From a virus, in the IMG/VR virus record IMGVR_UViG_3300046808_000835, positions 1 to 55,838 of that record: 55,838 nt of DNA; one strand, written 5' to 3'. The position numbers and the translations under genes are program-made. How positions within the stretch are numbered: position 1 is the first letter of the stretch; each line of letters opens with the position of its first letter. The notes below the pieces were generated by a model, which saw only the letters and a list, made by a program, of their open reading frames with translations, made no database searches and was not told the DNA's origin. Positions 54,101-55,838 of the stretch are shown in pieces.

Positions 54101-55838
54101 CTTGGAGTACCACAGCTCCTAGTATTACTAATGGTGAGTATTTATGGGCTCGTTATGCTGTAGCTGCTAACAATACAGCTACAGATACTATAGATACAAC
54201 AGAATTTTCTACTGCCGTTGTAATAGCTGTTGGCGGTATTAATGGCACCAATGGAGTAAACGCTGTTAGTGGTTACTTAACTAACGAATCTCACACAATA
54301 CCCGCAGATAATGCCGGAACAGTTCAAAGTGGTGACTACGCTGCAGCAGGCGGCACTTTTAAAGTTTATAACGGTATTACTGATGTAACCACAAGTAGTA
54401 CTTTTAGTGTAGTAGGCACACCTACCGGCATTACTGCTAGTATAGTTAGTAATACCGGCGTATACACTCTAAGTAATATGAGTGTTAACTCAACAACAGT
54501 TACTTTTAGAGCCACATATAGCGGCACTACTATAGATAAAGTTTATAGTATTTCTAAGTCTAGAACTGGTAGCAGCGGTCAACGTGGTAGTGTAAGTTTT
54601 GATATAGCAACCACTCAAACCACTTGGAATGCTACTGTTGAGTCGGAAATCAACACATATTATACCAATAACTACAGTTCAACTAAAGTATTAAATGATC
54701 GTGTAACTGCTTACAATACTAGCGCAGGTTTTTCACAAACACGCTACTGGAGTGGTTCCGCTTGGATTCAGGCAACTAGTGTAGTTGATGGTAACTTAAT
54801 TGTAACTGGTACAATTACTGGTGATAAGTTAGTTACTAATACGATTACTACTAATAAACTATTGGTAACAGGACAAGGTGCTGCACTTAATAATGATCCA
54901 AGTACACAAGATATTACTGCTTGGACTTCAAGTGGGTCGGGTACCGCACCTAGTTTTAGTATACAGACGCTTACTGACGGTGTCGTTGGGGATAAGGCAC
55001 TTAGAGGCACAGGCGGAGTACATGTTCTTTCTAGAACTATACCTGTTGATGCAACTAAAAAATATCGTGTACGCTGTCGCGCGCGTCGCAGTACCGATGC
55101 AACAGGCACATTTTATTTACGACTATATCAATATGATGCCGCAGGAGCTCAAGTAGAAATTGTTGCTGGTTTTGAGGGAGTTGCCATTACTACTGCATGG
55201 CAAACTTTTACTTCCAGCGCGCTTACTCTTAATACTAGTACCGTTTCGGCCAAAGTAGCAGTTGTACTTAATTGGAATACTACTACTGGTTATATGGAAG
55301 CGCAAGATATTAGGTGTGAGCAAGTAATTGGTGGAGATTTAATTGTTGACGGCTCTTTAACTGCAGATAAAATTGATAGTCGTGGTTTAAGCATTAAAGA
55401 TGCTAATGGCAACGTATTATTTTCAGCCGGAGTACCACTAAGTTCTAGTAATATTACGCCTGCGTCAGGATGGTTAAACTCAAATATCAGTATTAATTCA
55501 AGCGGTGCACTTAGTGGTGCTGGTGGTGGACAAGTTACTATCGGCGGATTAGGCTATACAGGTGCATTAGATGCTAATAAAACATCTATAGACGCTAATG
55601 GTGCTATACAAGGTGTTAGTAGTGGTGCTGGTACCACAGTTGCTAATAGCCAAATTACTATTAGTAGTGGAGCTATTCAAGGTATTGGAACAGGTGCTGG
55701 TACCACAGTTGCTAATAGCAGTATAGCAGTTAATGGTAGTGGTCAAATTACGGGTATTGGTACGGGGGATAGTACTACAGTAGCTAATAGCCAAATTACT
55801 ATTAGCAGTGGAGCTATTCAAGGTATTGGAACAGGTGC
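51145..55838 (+). CDS. Tail fibre / tail tip protein with four tandem repeats (cut by window edge)
   Basis: At least 1564 residues, start in a TAATG overlap; no stop before the window edge. Beta-rich, Thr/Ser/Ala-rich. From about residue 620 come Gly-Thr-Asn triplet runs (collagen-like), each followed by NTATVTLYAKNTSS and a ~90-residue Ig-like unit. The unit starts lie at 53062, 53377, 53665 and 53980. Later sections contain GDKLVTNTITTNKLLV and GAIQGIGTGAGTTVANS repeats, typical of lambda J/host-specificity C-termini. Probably the receptor-binding fibre. Confidence 0.85.
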   Translation, partial: MATTVNTADLELGGIGEYRTGAFSPKEVRLIPSTNLFRVSKDGTVSVNDITLTVQRVYVTGTATFTTTPSVTLTGSGDTRTLSYTNLGANNTVVITVSVTDSADGTVYTDSVTIAKVTDGSDSLTVALSNEACSVPGNALGQTASFAGTGTTIEVYEGSQKLTYVTGTLTNSSFSVTTSVSPAAKITVGTITGANTTTATVANHSALADDTDLVAITYTISAKRSNGTTSTLTATQSITKTRSGLNFSDAKVLFTDTTFATGLNDVAVYNNSGGGTVTVTREAAQADSPFINVSSFNIKVSNTGTASPGIGGFVHATTSRANAVFAQRVIAKIPVGYTLQWASNAIGDNSTQRWITSQAGTGNFEEYIVIRKCGATGTFSSTGHLYLTGTVGTPAAPVNWYLAYATVYDFTAPANLLTSARLTKDSVTVPASSDGTVSDFSAATTTFRVYNGATDDTANWTITATPGTGVTGTASGSPANSTYTLTGLSQDSGTVTFTASRSGYSSLTSTFTVVKARAGVTGTNAAYVVVNSTQGQAFKFASGASTPTNGNSLIFTATLNGGLSAYQWQYYNGTAWTNFSAATSSSFTLAYNDAAWGSAVALNIRCLSGSQSDEVTVVKLSDGTNGTNGTNGTNGTNGINTATVTLYAKNTSSSTPPAAFSGTFTYTFSTAALTGGTLNTWSTTAPSITNGEYLWARYAVAASSAATDTVDTAEFSSAVVVAVGGINGINGTNGTNGTNGTNGVNTATVTLYAKNTSSSAAPAAFSGTFTYTFSSAALTGGTLNTWSTTAPSITNGEYLWARYAVAASNTATDTIDTTEFSTAVVVGIGGTNGSNGTNGVNTATVTLYAKNTSSSTAPTAFSGTFTYTFSTAALTGGTLNTWSTTAPSITNGEYLWARYAVAASSAATDTVDTAEFSSAVVVAIGGINGTNGTNGTNGTNGTNGINTATVTLYAKNTSSSTAPTAFSGTFTYTFSSAALTGGTLNTWSTTAPSITNGEYLWARYAVAANNTATDTIDTTEFSTAVVIAVGGINGTNGVNAVSGYLTNESHTIPADNAGTVQSGDYAAAGGTFKVYNGITDVTTSSTFSVVGTPTGITASIVSNTGVYTLSNMSVNSTTVTFRATYSGTTIDKVYSISKSRTGSSGQRGSVSFDIATTQTTWNATVESEINTYYTNNYSSTKVLNDRVTAYNTSAGFSQTRYWSGSAWIQATSVVDGNLIVTGTITGDKLVTNTITTNKLLVTGQGAALNNDPSTQDITAWTSSGSGTAPSFSIQTLTDGVVGDKALRGTGGVHVLSRTIPVDATKKYRVRCRARRSTDATGTFYLRLYQYDAAGAQVEIVAGFEGVAITTAWQTFTSSALTLNTSTVSAKVAVVLNWNTTTGYMEAQDIRCEQVIGGDLIVDGSLTADKIDSRGLSIKDANGNVLFSAGVPLSSSNITPASGWLNSNISINSSGALSGAGGGQVTIGGLGYTGALDANKTSIDANGAIQGVSSGAGTTVANSQITISSGAIQGIGTGAGTTVANSSIAVNGSGQITGIGTGDSTTVANSQITISSGAIQGIGTG

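Overview
The window is a stretch of a tailed double-stranded DNA phage genome, most likely a long-tailed siphovirus with an HK97-type head. It has a terminase pair, HNH nuclease, portal, a protease fused to the capsid protein, connector, tail terminator, tail tube, frameshifted tail chaperones, a ~2,370-residue tape measure protein and a repeat-rich tail fibre. The base composition is AT-rich. The host is probably a betaproteobacterium of the Burkholderiales type. This is inferred from the tmRNA tag peptide ANDEVYALAA, from Ea22-like mosaic proteins of a style common in Burkholderiales phages, and from many sigma-70-type promoters (TTGAnn, 17 bp, TATAAT).

Layout. (1) 1-13817, minus strand: an accessory and translation region. 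It holds at least ten tRNA genes plus odd tRNA-like structures, a circularly permuted (two-piece) tmRNA gene, several unassigned structured RNAs, the N-terminal part of a cytochrome P450, a cupin, a rubrerythrin/rubredoxin pair, a collagen-like appendage block, a UV endonuclease (UvdE family), a DUF5664 nucleotide pyrophosphohydrolase-like protein and many small unknown proteins. (2) 13818-13971: divergent promoter region with a 12-bp palindrome. (3) 13972-24620, plus strand: endolysin, ThyX-like protein, then a tightly packed run of small, mostly unknown proteins with overlapping starts. It is punctuated by two paralogous terminator-promoter modules, one tRNA, an Ea22-like mosaic patch and a folded leader RNA. 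(4) 24621-25298: convergent non-coding region with four 13-bp iterons spaced 35-36 bp apart, long inverted repeats and palindromes, the best replication-origin candidate. (5) 25299-31579, minus strand: single-gene or two-gene cassettes (HTH proteins, two SprT-like metalloproteins, small membrane proteins, a DnaQ-type exonuclease, a HAD phosphatase). They are separated by eight copies of an opposite-strand promoter-like repeat ending in GGCGCC and usually followed by a hairpin. (6) 31580-31872: second divergent region with a 16-bp inverted repeat. (7) 31873-55838, plus strand: the late structural operon, running off the right end inside the tail fibre gene.

How it fits together: the minus-strand left arm supplements host translation (tRNAs reading mostly A-ending codons, tmRNA for ribosome rescue), redox chemistry and DNA repair. 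The plus-strand middle arm carries lysis and nucleotide functions plus early-type small proteins. The cassette region looks like host-interaction genes, each under its own promoter. The right arm builds the virion. Everything rests on reading the sequence; no database search was run.
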